Below are positions 22,832-31,868 of a stretch of 64,000 bases of DNA, piece after piece. A program made the position numbers and the translations under genes. The DNA lies in contig NC_007925.1 of assembly GCF_000013745.1 (NCBI RefSeq), positions 744,001 to 808,000 on the forward strand, in the 5' to 3' direction. How positions within the stretch are numbered: position 1 is the stretch's first letter; each line of letters starts with the position of its first letter. This stretch comes from Rhodopseudomonas_A palustris_F (GTDB lineage: Bacteria; Pseudomonadota; Alphaproteobacteria; Rhizobiales; Xanthobacteraceae). The notes below the pieces were generated by a model. The model ran no database searches, was not told the origin of the DNA, and saw only the letters and a program-made list of their open reading frames with translations.

Positions 22832-25666
22832 TCAGGCGAAGCCGTGCTTCTTCTTGCTGTCCAGCTCCTGGGCCTTGAACTGATTGAAGCGCGGCAGGAA
22901 TTTGTCCCAATCGATGATGTGGGCGTCGAGTTCGGGACCATCGATGCAGGCGTGCTTGCGGACCATCTTACCGTCGATGGTCACCGGCACCATGCAGGCG
23001 CCGCACATCCCGGTGGCATCGACCATGATCGAGTTGAGGCTCGCCACGGTCTTCACCCCATAAGGCTTGGTGAGGTCACTGATCGCCCGCATCATCAGCG
23101 GCGGTCCGATCGCGATCACTTCGGCGATGGTGCGGCCCTTGCCTGCTTGGTTGGCCTTCAGCATCTCCTCGAGCGGTCCGGAGACGAAGCCCTTGACGCC
23201 GAAGCTGCCGTCATTGGTGGTGTAGGTCACCTCGAGCTGATCGCCGAACTCGGCCTGCAATTTGCCGACCCGCTCCTGCTCGCCGGTCCAGAACAGGAAG
23301 TCCTTGGCGCGGAAGCCGGAGATCAGCGTGACGTGATTGCCGAGCTTCAGATGCGCCCGCATGATCGGATAGACCGGCGGCAGACCGACGCCGCCGGCAG
23401 TGAACACTACCGTCTGGTTGCCCTCGTAGCGATGCAGCTCCGAGGCGCGGCCGAGCGGACCGGCGATGCCGGAGAACGCGTCGCCGATCGCCATCCGGTT
23501 GATTTCCAAGGACGAGGTGCCCATGCCTTGCACCACCAGATCGATAGTGCCGGCCTCGACATCCCAATCCGCCAGCGTCAGCGGGATCAGCTCGCCCTTG
23601 TCCCACGGCAGCACCCGGACGAATTGTCCCGCCTGCGCCGCCTTCGCCACCATCGGCGAGCGCACCACGAATTCGACGATGCCGCCGGCCAGTTCGATCT
23701 TGTCGACGATGGTCGGCTTCATCTGGCCGAGTTCGGTGTAGCGCGCCGCATTGGCCACCATGGTGGTGATCTCGGCGGAGGAGAACGGAATCTCGCCGAC
23801 GATTTCCTTCGCCGCGGCCTGGCCGTCGCCGGCCGCACGGATCGCCGTGGAGCCGCCGCGCGCGGCGTCGCCGCCGCAATAGACGTCCTTGATCGAGGTG
23901 CGCTGCGAGTTCCGCTCGACCTCGATGGTGCCCCATTTATTGGTCTTCAGCTCGGGCTCGGCGTCCTTCATGATCGGGTTGGCGGTGTTGCCGAGCGCCA
24001 TGATGACGAGATCGACCGGCACCCGTTCGACCTTGCCGGTCGGCGTCGGGCTGCGGCGGCCGGACTTGTCCGGGGCGCCGAGTTCGTTGACGTCGAGCAC
24101 CGCGTGGGTGACGAAGTTGGTCTTGCCGTCGCCGATGAATTCACTCGGGCCGCGCAGCACCGCGAGGTTGATGCCTTCTTCCAGCGCGTGATGCAGTTCC
24201 TCGACGCGCGCCGGCATTTCCTTCTGGGTGCGGCGATACACGATGGTGACGTTGCCGCCGAGCCGTTTGGCGGTGCGGGCCGCGTCCATCGCGGTGTTGC
24301 CGCCGCCGATCACGAACACCTCTTTGCCGCGGATCTCCGGCAACGGGGTCTCGTACTTGTCGTCGAGCCCGCGCATCAGGTTGACGCGGGTCAGGAACTC
24401 GTTGGCCGACATCACGCCCAACAGATGTTCGCCGGGCACGTTCATGAAGGTCGGCAGACCGGCGCCGGTACCGAGAAATACTTTCCAGAAGCCGGCGGCT
24501 TTGAGATCTTCCAGCGTCGCGGTCTTGCCGACCACGAAGTTGCGCACGAAGCGGCCGCCGAGCAGCGTGATCTTCTCCACCACGTCGTCGATCAGCGAAT
24601 TCGGCAATCTGAACTCGGGAATGCCGTAGCGCAGCACGCCGCCGAGGTCGTGGAACGCCTCGAACACCGTGACCGGGAAGCCTTCCGCGGCGAGCAGATA
24701 AGCGTTGATCAGGCCTGCGGGGCCGGAGCCGACCACCGCGATCGGCGGCTTGGTCGCCGCCGCCCACGGGCTGAGCATGCCGGCGAAGCGCTGGTTGGCG
24801 TCCGGGTTCACCAGCTTGTCGTGCTGCGGCAGGTACCATTCCAGCTGGCCGATCTCGATCGGCCGCTTGGTGTGGGTGCAGACGCCCTGGCACTGCAATT
24901 CCTGCGGACAGACCCGCCCCGTCACGTTGGGCAGCGGGTTGCAGCTTTCGATCAGCTCCAGCGCCTCGCGGTGGCGGCCGGTGCCGAGCAGGTCGAGCAT
25001 TTCCGGAATGTGAATCTTGACCGGGCAGCCGCCCTTCGGCTCGCTCTTGCCGGCGATCAATAGGCCGATTTCGCAGGGCTTGTCGTCGCACTGCTTGTCG
25101 CGCAGCACTTCCAGCCAGACGAACAGTTCGACCTCGCGGACGCTGTAGCCGAGGCTGGTGTAGCCGAGATAGCCCTGGTTCACGAGATCGAAGTCGAACA
25201 TCCGCTCTTCCGCCGGGCGGATATAGGGCGGAATGAAGTTCTCGCCGGGCCAGCCTTCCGACAGCCCGCGGAACATCGGGTAGCTGTCCGACAGATGGCT
25301 ATCGATCGCCTTGATGAACTTGCGCTTGAACTTCAACGGCAGCGCCCAGATGAAGCGCTGCAGGATCGTGCTCATGTCGTCGCCGCGCTTCAACAAGTCC
25401 CACATCGTCACGGTGAAACCGAGCCCCAGCGCCGGCTGCTGGAATTCCCAGACGATCGCCTGGGTGCCGTCATTGATGAACATGTCGCGCAGCGACGCCG
25501 GATCGTTCAAGAGCCGCTTCTGCAACAGCGCGATCTGCTTCTGAAACACGCTGACCGCTTCGCTATGCTGCAGCTCTTCGAGCTCGCTGCGGGTGGTTTC
25601 GAGCGTGCTGCGCGCCTGTTCGTAGCGCAGCAGCTCGTTGGGGACCGCGCCGGTGATGCCGCTCAT
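22832..25666 (-). CDS. Single-chain NfnB-NfnA-like NAD(P)H:ferredoxin oxidoreductase (GltD-PyrK fusion)
   Basis: About 944 aa. After an N-terminal domain of unknown fold (1-200) comes a GltD/NfnB-like part. It has a Cys cluster (GGCPVKIHIPEMLDLL, GRVCPQELQCQGVC), an FAD site VVGSGPAGLINAYLLAAEG near residue 308 and an NADP site VIGGGNTAMDAARTAKRLGG near 447. A PyrK/NfnA-like part follows, with an FAD/NAD domain, and ends with the [2Fe-2S]-type motif DATGMCGACMV and ACIDGPELDAH. In NfnAB these two parts are separate subunits that couple ferredoxin, NADH and NADPH. The ATG overlaps the stop of the preceding NifJ-like gene (ATGA), so the two proteins are made together. Bifurcating activity is inferred. 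Confidence 0.85.
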   Translation of the reverse strand: MSGITGAVPNELLRYEQARSTLETTRSELEELQHSEAVSVFQKQIALLQKRLLNDPASLRDMFINDGTQAIVWEFQQPALGLGFTVTMWDLLKRGDDMSTILQRFIWALPLKFKRKFIKAIDSHLSDSYPMFRGLSEGWPGENFIPPYIRPAEERMFDFDLVNQGYLGYTSLGYSVREVELFVWLEVLRDKQCDDKPCEIGLLIAGKSEPKGGCPVKIHIPEMLDLLGTGRHREALELIESCNPLPNVTGRVCPQELQCQGVCTHTKRPIEIGQLEWYLPQHDKLVNPDANQRFAGMLSPWAAATKPPIAVVGSGPAGLINAYLLAAEGFPVTVFEAFHDLGGVLRYGIPEFRLPNSLIDDVVEKITLLGGRFVRNFVVGKTATLEDLKAAGFWKVFLGTGAGLPTFMNVPGEHLLGVMSANEFLTRVNLMRGLDDKYETPLPEIRGKEVFVIGGGNTAMDAARTAKRLGGNVTIVYRRTQKEMPARVEELHHALEEGINLAVLRGPSEFIGDGKTNFVTHAVLDVNELGAPDKSGRRSPTPTGKVERVPVDLVIMALGNTANPIMKDAEPELKTNKWGTIEVERNSQRTSIKDVYCGGDAARGGSTAIRAAGDGQAAAKEIVGEIPFSSAEITTMVANAARYTELGQMKPTIVDKIELAGGIVEFVVRSPMVAKAAQAGQFVRVLPWDKGELIPLTLADWDVEAGTIDLVVQGMGTSSLEINRMAIGDAFSGIAGPLGRASELHRYEGNQTVVFTAGGVGLPPVYPIMRAHLKLGNHVTLISGFRAKDFLFWTGEQERVGKLQAEFGDQLEVTYTTNDGSFGVKGFVSGPLEEMLKANQAGKGRTIAEVIAIGPPLMMRAISDLTKPYGVKTVASLNSIMVDATGMCGACMVPVTIDGKMVRKHACIDGPELDAHIIDWDKFLPRFNQFKAQELDSKKKHGFA

Positions 25667-28600
25667 CGGATGATCTCCGCGTCGCAATTCGCCGCCGCCC
25701 GGCTCAGCTTGGCCGACAGTTCAGGCGTAATCTTGAGTTTGCCGAACACGCCCGGGATCACATGGGCGACGTCCTTGGTGACGCCGTCGACCACGATCTT
25801 GGTCGGCTCGAACACCTCGCCGACGTCCTGGTAGCAGCTCTTGCAGTTGGTGCACTTGGCGAGATCATCTTCGGAGATGGTGATCGGCACGTTGCCGCTG
25901 GTGATCGGCGCCTTGGCGCCGTTGGTGGCAGGTGCCGCCGCGGCCGGGGCCAGCCCCGCCATCAGTCCGGCGAAGCCGCCGGCGGCGGGTGCATTCGACG
26001 ACGCGGCGAGTTCGCTCATGCCGCGGGCGATCGAATCCAGCGAGGTTTCCCGCGCCTTCAGCGAGTCTTCGTATTGCCGCAGCAGCGCGTCGAGTTCGAC
26101 GCGGTGGGTCTCGTCGATCTGGCGAACGTCGAGGCCGCTGAGGAACTGCAGCGTGCGCCAATATTTGCGCCGCTCCTCGACCAGCCGGATCACCGCGGCG
26201 CCGACCGAAAGCTTGATCAGCCGCTTGTCGGCGTCGGTGGCGTAGATGAACGGCGTCTTGCCGACGCGCTGGTCGGGGCTGAGCGCCACATAGTCCTGCA
26301 CCACGACGCCATCGGCGTCGGCGGCTAGCTTCTTGAACTGCTTCTTGAAGCGCACCTCGGTGTAGGCGAAGTCGGCCGGCGTCACCGCGGTCTTGAGCAG
26401 TTGGGTGGCGCCGTTGTCGTCGACATATTCGATCGACTGCGCCGCCCAGTCCTGATCGGGCTCCGGGTTGCCGTCGAGCGAGAACGCGCTGTGCAGGTTG
26501 GAGCCGCGGCGCGGGTCGTGCACGAACACCGGGTTCATCCGGCTTTCCACCGCCTTGCGGGCCTGGCGGTTGGCGACCGCGTCGCCGATGCCATGCTCGG
26601 CCTGGCACGGCGTATAGACGTCGAGCACCGCCGGCGAGTCGCTGTAGTTGAGATACTCCAGCACGTTCTTCAGGAAGTGGCCCTGCAGCGCGGTCGAGGT
26701 CTGCACCACGAATACGTTGGGATGGAACGAGGCGATCAGGCCAAGCTCCTTGCGGGATTCCTGCTTGCCGGTATTGGCGACGCCGAACCGCGACAGGTCG
26801 GAATCCTGGCCGGTGAGGCTCGCCGTGGAGGTCTGCCCGCCGGTGTTGGAATAGGCGCCGGTGTTCAGCACCACCACCTTGATCGGCGTCGCGGTCGACA
26901 ACAGCCGCGACAGCGCGCCGAAGCCGATGTCGTAGGTGGCGCCGTCGCCGCCCATGCTGAGCACGGTCGGCAGCAGCGCGCGTTCCTCCGGCGTGAACGA
27001 GGCCCAGCCGAAGTAACGGAACTGATTGTCGTGCTTGGCCGGATTGTAGGCGTCCTGCAATTCCAGTCTGGCGATGCGCAGCGCGGCGAAATCTTCCGAC
27101 GCGGTGGCGGTGAGGCCTTCGAAGATGCCCTTGGCGACCGCCGGCGTATCCTGGAACAGGCTGTTGACCCACGGATCGGTGTAGGGGTTGAACGGGAAGG
27201 TCGAGGCATAGACGCTGGAGCAGCCGGTCGCGTTGGCGATCACCATGCCGGCCGGGCCGTTGCCGGTCGGGCCGCTCTCATAGAGATAGAGCCGCTTTTC
27301 CAGCGTCTTCAGCGTGCGGTCGAGCCGTGCGACCCGGGGCGCGTCGTCGCCCTTCGCCGCCACCGCGTCGCGCTTGGCGGTGAGTTCGCCGATCAAAGCT
27401 TCCAGCTCGCGGGTGTGGTCCTTGCGTCGCTTGTCGTGCAGCGCGTGGTTGGTCGCGGTGACCAGCCGGATCGCCGTGACCTCGCCGCAGCCGCGGCAGG
27501 CGCCGTGGCCGCCGGTGGTGGCGTAGTAATTGGCGCGGTCGAGGATCAGCCGCTTGGCCTCGCCGCCGGGCTGGGTGGCGCCGTCGACGAACCGCGCCGG
27601 GGTGTTCGGCGTGTGGCTGAAGAATTCGAACCGGGCCTGCAATTCCTCCAGCAGCGGCTCGTCCTGTTCGCGATCGACCAGCGCGCCGGGTCCGCAGACA
27701 TCGACGCATTCCAGACAGCCGGTGCACTTCCACGGATCGACCGAGACCGAATACAGCCCGCCGGAGCCCGGCTGCGCCTTCTCCATGGCGTCGAAATACG
27801 GTCGGGTGCGCGCCACCGGATAGACTTCGAGGGCAGCTGCGAGCCTGCCGAGGTTGCGCTTCAAGGTGGCGTTGTCGATATCGAGCGAGGCCGCGGCCTG
27901 CGCCACGATGGCATGGAACGGGGTGTTGTCCTTGCTGGTGCGATAGATCTCGCGCACCGCTTCGCTGAGGTCGCGGACCTGCGCGGAGAGCGCGTCGCGC
28001 TGCGCCGGGGCGATATCGAGCTGCTTGATCGCGGTGGCAATCAGCTCGTGGATGTCGTGCACGGTGTTGGGGATCGCGGCGTCCGGGCAGACCAGCGCGC
28101 ATTCCAGACAGCCGGTGCATTGATCCGGGTTGAACTGCGGCACGTTGCGGCGGAACAGACCCTTGTCCTTCATCGCGGCGGAGCCCGCCGGCATGAACAT
28201 GCCCATGCCGGGCAGCACCGGCGCATCCGCGATGGTGCCGTCGCGGAACGGGGCGCCCAGCACGTCGTCGTAATATTCCGGATCGAGGAAGCCCGCGGCC
28301 GAGGCCGGGCCCGCGGCGCGGCACATCGAGGCCGACAGCGAGGCGTCGCGCTTGGCCTTCGGCGCCGCGGCGATTGCGCTTTCGGCGAAGTCGGGGGCGT
28401 CGTAGTCGACCTTGTGAGTGGCTTCGACACCTTCGCGGATCACCGCCATGTTGCCTTCGACCACCGCGCCGCCCTTGGCGCCGAACTTCTTGGAGATCTG
28501 CTGGCGGATCTTGGTCAGCATGGCTTCCTGCGAGGCGTCCGCCACCACGCGATCGACGTTGCCGCACACCGCGCCGATGAAGGCGATGCCCATCATGCGG

Positions 28601-30654
28601 GTTTCCAGTTCGGCGGTCGGCGCGTGGCGCTTGGCGACCGCGAAGGCGTCGATCACGTAGAACTTGATCTTCTTGTTACGGATGGTGGCGCGGATCTTGG
28701 CCGGCAGCTCGCGCCAGACTTCGAGCGCCGTCAGATTGGTCTGCAGGATGAAGGTGCCGCCTTCGACCAGGCCGCGCAACGGATTGGTGTGGATGAACAC
28801 CTTGTGGTCCGGCGAGATCACGATCTCGACGTCTTCCAATTCGGCGTTGGTGATTTTCACTGTCTCCGGCGACAGCGTGATGTAATAGTTGGTCGGCGCA
28901 CCGCTCTTTTCCGAACCGTATTTCGGCGCGGACTTCGAGTGCATGTCGAGCGCACCGGCGAGAATGTCGGTCAACAGCTTGCCGGAGGCGATGGTGCCGT
29001 AGCCGCCGATCGAGTGGAAACGGATGCGGAACGCCTGCGGCGGCAGCAGGTTCGGGTTTTGCCCGGTCTGCAGCGCCATGAATTCGGTTTCCGGATAGGC
29101 CGCCTTCAGCCGATCCTGCAGCGCCGTCATCCGCGGCGAGGCATCCTTGGTGAAGAACTGCGTGCCGAGATAGACGAACGGCGCGGAGTCCTTCTTCTCC
29201 ATGTTGGCGTAGCAGGCGATCATGTCGCGCGGCTGCAGGTCGTGGCCGCCGAGCCCGAAGATCGCGGTGGTGAGCTTCGGCAATTGCTTGATCGGCGGAA
29301 TCCCGGCGTGGCGGACGCCGTCGGCGTTCTCGCGCGCCTTGCACAGCGCCTGCGTCACCAAGCTGGTCAGCGCGGTGACTTCCGAGCGCTCCAGCACGGT
29401 GACGGACTTTTTGCCGGCCAAGGCCGCGACCAGATCGCCTTCCGGGAACGGCTGCAGCAATTTGATCGACACCACGCCGACCTTCTTGCCTTTGCTCCGC
29501 AGATAGCTCGCCACCGCCTCGGCGTCGTCGGTCACCGAGCCTAAGCCCACCACCACATGGTCGGCGTCGTCGGCCATGAAGCTCATCACCGGCTTATATT
29601 CGCGGCCGGTCAGCGCTGAATATTCGTCCATCGCCTGTTTGACGAAGTGCGGCACCGCATTGGCGAAATGGGTGCGGTGATCGACCGCGCCGGCCTGGAA
29701 GTCCGGCTGGTTCTGCACGCCGCCGGTGAGGCCGGGATTGTCGATATCGACCAGCGCCGGCACCAATTGGCGGGTGCCCTTCTCGGGCGCGTTGACCCAC
29801 TGCCGCTTCCACTGACCCTGCAGCTCTTCCGGCACCCATTGCTGGGTGGCTTCGACCAGCGCCGCGTCGTTGTCGGTTTCGATGGCATCGGCGTGCGCGT
29901 CGAGATGCGCGGTCAGCGCGTCGAGATCGGAGCCGATGAAATCCGCCTTGTGGCGGGCGAGGTATTGCTTCAGCTGGAACACCCGGCCCTTGGCGCCGAA
30001 CAGCATCTCCTGAGCGACGGTCGGGCACTTGATGCGGCCGGCCGGGTCGCCGAGGAATTCGCGCAGCAATTCCGGCTCCGGCATCAGGGCTTCGCTGAGC
30101 ATGTGCGAGGTGGCGAAGCCGTCCATCGCGTTGGCGACCGGGATCAGCGAGGTGGCGCTGACTTTATAGGAGATCGCCGCGAGATCGGCGGCCTGCTGCG
30201 GGTTGGAGCCGAACAGGATGGTGTAGCCCGACGACAGCAGCGCATAGACGTCGTCATGGCCGGCCATCACGTTGAGCGAATGCTTCGACACCACGCGGGC
30301 GGCGACCTGCAGCACGAAGCCGCCGACCTTCTTGCCCACCGTCACGTAGTGCGATTCCAGGCCGTACAGGATGCCCTGGCTGGAGGAGGCGTTGGAGACG
30401 AACTTGCCGCCGGTCAAGGAGGCGCCGAGCGCGCCGGACTGCGCCGAATGCTCGCCCTCGGGCTCGAAGAAGAACGGGTGCTTGCCGAAGACGTTGCAGC
30501 CGCCGGAGGAGCGGAACGCCTCGTAGATCTCGGAAATTTCGGTCGAGGGGGTGATCGGGTAGCCGATCACGCCGCCGCAGACATGGCCCATCACCTGGGC
30601 GACGGCGCCGTTACCGTGGATCACTGTCGAGATGCCGGGATATTTTGCGTTCAT
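25663..30654 (-). CDS. nifJ: NifJ-like pyruvate:ferredoxin (flavodoxin) oxidoreductase, enlarged
   Basis: About 1,663 aa; usual NifJ is near 1,180. Domains in order: pyrimidine domain (GYPITPSTEISEIYEAF), domain II, gamma domain near residue 548 (HSIGGYGTIASGKLL), first cluster CTGCLECALVCP near 845, a helical insert of about 120 residues, second cluster CTGCLECVDVCGPG near 975, TPP domain (ACRGCGE near 1050; GGDGATYDIGFGALSRLL near 1241; NTGAYSNTGGQTST), and a C-terminal extension with CTNCKSC near 1599. A charged helical insert (KRRKDHTRELEALIGELT) interrupts the TPP domain. ATG 30654 (MNAKYPGIS) is chosen over an upstream TTG-type extension. It converts pyruvate plus CoA to acetyl-CoA with reduction of ferredoxin; the substrate is inferred. 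Confidence 0.87.
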   Translation of the reverse strand: MNAKYPGISTVIHGNGAVAQVMGHVCGGVIGYPITPSTEISEIYEAFRSSGGCNVFGKHPFFFEPEGEHSAQSGALGASLTGGKFVSNASSSQGILYGLESHYVTVGKKVGGFVLQVAARVVSKHSLNVMAGHDDVYALLSSGYTILFGSNPQQAADLAAISYKVSATSLIPVANAMDGFATSHMLSEALMPEPELLREFLGDPAGRIKCPTVAQEMLFGAKGRVFQLKQYLARHKADFIGSDLDALTAHLDAHADAIETDNDAALVEATQQWVPEELQGQWKRQWVNAPEKGTRQLVPALVDIDNPGLTGGVQNQPDFQAGAVDHRTHFANAVPHFVKQAMDEYSALTGREYKPVMSFMADDADHVVVGLGSVTDDAEAVASYLRSKGKKVGVVSIKLLQPFPEGDLVAALAGKKSVTVLERSEVTALTSLVTQALCKARENADGVRHAGIPPIKQLPKLTTAIFGLGGHDLQPRDMIACYANMEKKDSAPFVYLGTQFFTKDASPRMTALQDRLKAAYPETEFMALQTGQNPNLLPPQAFRIRFHSIGGYGTIASGKLLTDILAGALDMHSKSAPKYGSEKSGAPTNYYITLSPETVKITNAELEDVEIVISPDHKVFIHTNPLRGLVEGGTFILQTNLTALEVWRELPAKIRATIRNKKIKFYVIDAFAVAKRHAPTAELETRMMGIAFIGAVCGNVDRVVADASQEAMLTKIRQQISKKFGAKGGAVVEGNMAVIREGVEATHKVDYDAPDFAESAIAAAPKAKRDASLSASMCRAAGPASAAGFLDPEYYDDVLGAPFRDGTIADAPVLPGMGMFMPAGSAAMKDKGLFRRNVPQFNPDQCTGCLECALVCPDAAIPNTVHDIHELIATAIKQLDIAPAQRDALSAQVRDLSEAVREIYRTSKDNTPFHAIVAQAAASLDIDNATLKRNLGRLAAALEVYPVARTRPYFDAMEKAQPGSGGLYSVSVDPWKCTGCLECVDVCGPGALVDREQDEPLLEELQARFEFFSHTPNTPARFVDGATQPGGEAKRLILDRANYYATTGGHGACRGCGEVTAIRLVTATNHALHDKRRKDHTRELEALIGELTAKRDAVAAKGDDAPRVARLDRTLKTLEKRLYLYESGPTGNGPAGMVIANATGCSSVYASTFPFNPYTDPWVNSLFQDTPAVAKGIFEGLTATASEDFAALRIARLELQDAYNPAKHDNQFRYFGWASFTPEERALLPTVLSMGGDGATYDIGFGALSRLLSTATPIKVVVLNTGAYSNTGGQTSTASLTGQDSDLSRFGVANTGKQESRKELGLIASFHPNVFVVQTSTALQGHFLKNVLEYLNYSDSPAVLDVYTPCQAEHGIGDAVANRQARKAVESRMNPVFVHDPRRGSNLHSAFSLDGNPEPDQDWAAQSIEYVDDNGATQLLKTAVTPADFAYTEVRFKKQFKKLAADADGVVVQDYVALSPDQRVGKTPFIYATDADKRLIKLSVGAAVIRLVEERRKYWRTLQFLSGLDVRQIDETHRVELDALLRQYEDSLKARETSLDSIARGMSELAASSNAPAAGGFAGLMAGLAPAAAAPATNGAKAPITSGNVPITISEDDLAKCTNCKSCYQDVGEVFEPTKIVVDGVTKDVAHVIPGVFGKLKITPELSAKLSRAAANCDAEIIR

Positions 30655-30865
30655 TGCCGTCCGTCCATTCTTATTTATTGCCAACTGAACGAGCCGCGAT
30701 CGCCGCTTCGCAATTGCGAACGACGCTTCAGCCATGGTTGCGGCGATCAGCAGCAGCCTGGCGAAACGATCTCGAGATTCAGATTTGACTACCTATGAGC
30801 CATTCGACGCCACGGTCGCCCTATGCCGACCGCAGCCTGTCCCTAGCACGGGGCAAATACCGTCG

Positions 30866-30883
30866 ATTTGATGCGCATCAAAT
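30866..30883. promoter_or_regulatory. FixK/FNR box (perfect palindrome)
   Basis: ATTTGATGCGCATCAAAT is a perfect 18-bp palindrome containing the FNR/FixK consensus TTGAT-N4-ATCAA. It lies in the divergent gap between nifJ (start 30654) and modE (start 31060), about 210 bp before nifJ. Oxygen-responsive control of the nifJ-nfn operon by a FixK/AadR-type activator is the simplest reading. Confidence 0.75.
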
Positions 30884-30902
30884 GAGAGGTTCAGAGGCCT
30901 TT

Positions 30903-30921
30903 CACGAAATTATATTTCGTG
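30903..30921. promoter_or_regulatory. Perfect 8-bp-arm palindrome, regulator unknown
   Basis: CACGAAATTATATTTCGTG has two perfect 8-bp arms around a 3-bp centre. It lies 19 bp from the FixK box in the nifJ-modE gap. It does not match the Mo-box next to modE and matches no operator I know. Confidence 0.5.
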
Positions 30922-31018
30922 GCACGCAGAATTTCGCAGTGCGGCACAACAGTGGGGCACCGTTTCGACCAAATCCACGCGCGCTGCGTCCAAACGACCC
31001 TTTGCCGTCCAGCGCATC

Positions 31019-31043
31019 CGTTATATAGAATCGCTATACGACG
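31019..31043 (+). promoter_or_regulatory. ModE-binding site (Mo-box) before modE
   Basis: CGTTATATA, six bases, then CTATACGACG. This matches the ModE consensus of CG-flanked TATA arms separated by six bases. It ends 16 bp before the modE start, so ModE bound with molybdate would repress its own operon. Confidence 0.7.
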
Positions 31044-31059
31044 ACCAGCGAGCGCCTCT

Positions 31060-31851
31060 GTGAGCATTGAAGCCACCGTTACCTTGAAAAGCAAGGATGT
31101 TTCCGGCGTCGGCCGGGAGCGCATCCGGCTTTTGCAGGCGGTGGCGCGGGAAGGCAGCATCACCGCGGGGGCGAAAGCCGCCGGTCTGACCTACAAGGCG
31201 GCCTGGGACGCGCTCGACGCCATGACCAACCTGTTCGGGCAGCCGCTGCTGGAACGCCGCACCGGCGGCAAGGCCGGCGGCGGCGCGGTGCTGACCCCGA
31301 CCGGGCTGCGGGTGATCGAGGCGTTCGGCCGCTTGGAGGCCGAAATGGCCCGGGTGCTGCGCGCCTTGGAGCCCGACCTCGCCGGCAGCGGCATTTCCCC
31401 TCTCAACCTGGTTTCGGGATTCTTCATGAAGACCAGCGCCCGCAACGCGCTTCGCGGCACCATCACGGCGATCCGCGCCGATACGCTGAGCGCCGAAGTC
31501 GCGGTCGCGGTGGCCGACGGCACTCTCATTTATGCGCTGGTCACCAGCGAGAGCCTGCGCAGCCTCGGGCTGTGCGTCGGCCGCGAGGCGATCGTGCTGA
31601 TCAAGGCGCCGTTCGTGCTGATCGCGCCCGGCGCCGAGCCGCCGAAGGTGTCGGCGCGCAATTGCGTGCACGGCACGGTGCGGCGCATCGACATCTCCGG
31701 CGTCAACGCCGAGATCGTGCTCGACATCGGCGGTGACAAGACGCTCGCCGCATCCATCACCGCCTCCAGCGCCGAAGCGCTCGGGCTTTCCCCCGGCGAT
31801 CCCGCCTGCGCGCTGTTCGACGCAGCCCATGTGCTGATCGCCATCGACTAA
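31060..31851 (+). CDS. modE: Molybdate-responsive regulator ModE
   Basis: A 263-aa ModE. The N-terminal winged-helix domain (about 1-120) carries LLQAVAREGSITAGAKAAGL and YKAAWDALDAMTNLFGQPLL. Two molybdate-binding (TOBE/MOP) repeats follow (SARNALRGTITAIRADTLSA and SARNCVHGTVRRIDISGVNA), each starting with the SARN motif. The GTG at 31060 gives the normal N-terminus; the longer open frame would run through the Mo-box. It leads the modEABC operon and should repress it when molybdate is plentiful. Confidence 0.93.
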   Translation: MSIEATVTLKSKDVSGVGRERIRLLQAVAREGSITAGAKAAGLTYKAAWDALDAMTNLFGQPLLERRTGGKAGGGAVLTPTGLRVIEAFGRLEAEMARVLRALEPDLAGSGISPLNLVSGFFMKTSARNALRGTITAIRADTLSAEVAVAVADGTLIYALVTSESLRSLGLCVGREAIVLIKAPFVLIAPGAEPPKVSARNCVHGTVRRIDISGVNAEIVLDIGGDKTLAASITASSAEALGLSPGDPACALFDAAHVLIAID

Positions 31852-31868
31852 CCCATAGGAGACCAGCC

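Noticed and set aside
22052..25063. Long + strand open frame (about 1,000 codons)
   Set aside because: It lies antisense to the Nfn fusion and the LuxR gene and is rich in His/Arg/Asp with no family motifs; a GC-driven shadow frame.
26401..29544. Long + strand open frame (about 1,050 codons)
   Set aside because: Antisense to the NifJ-like gene with shadow composition; the minus-strand reading has all the catalytic motifs.
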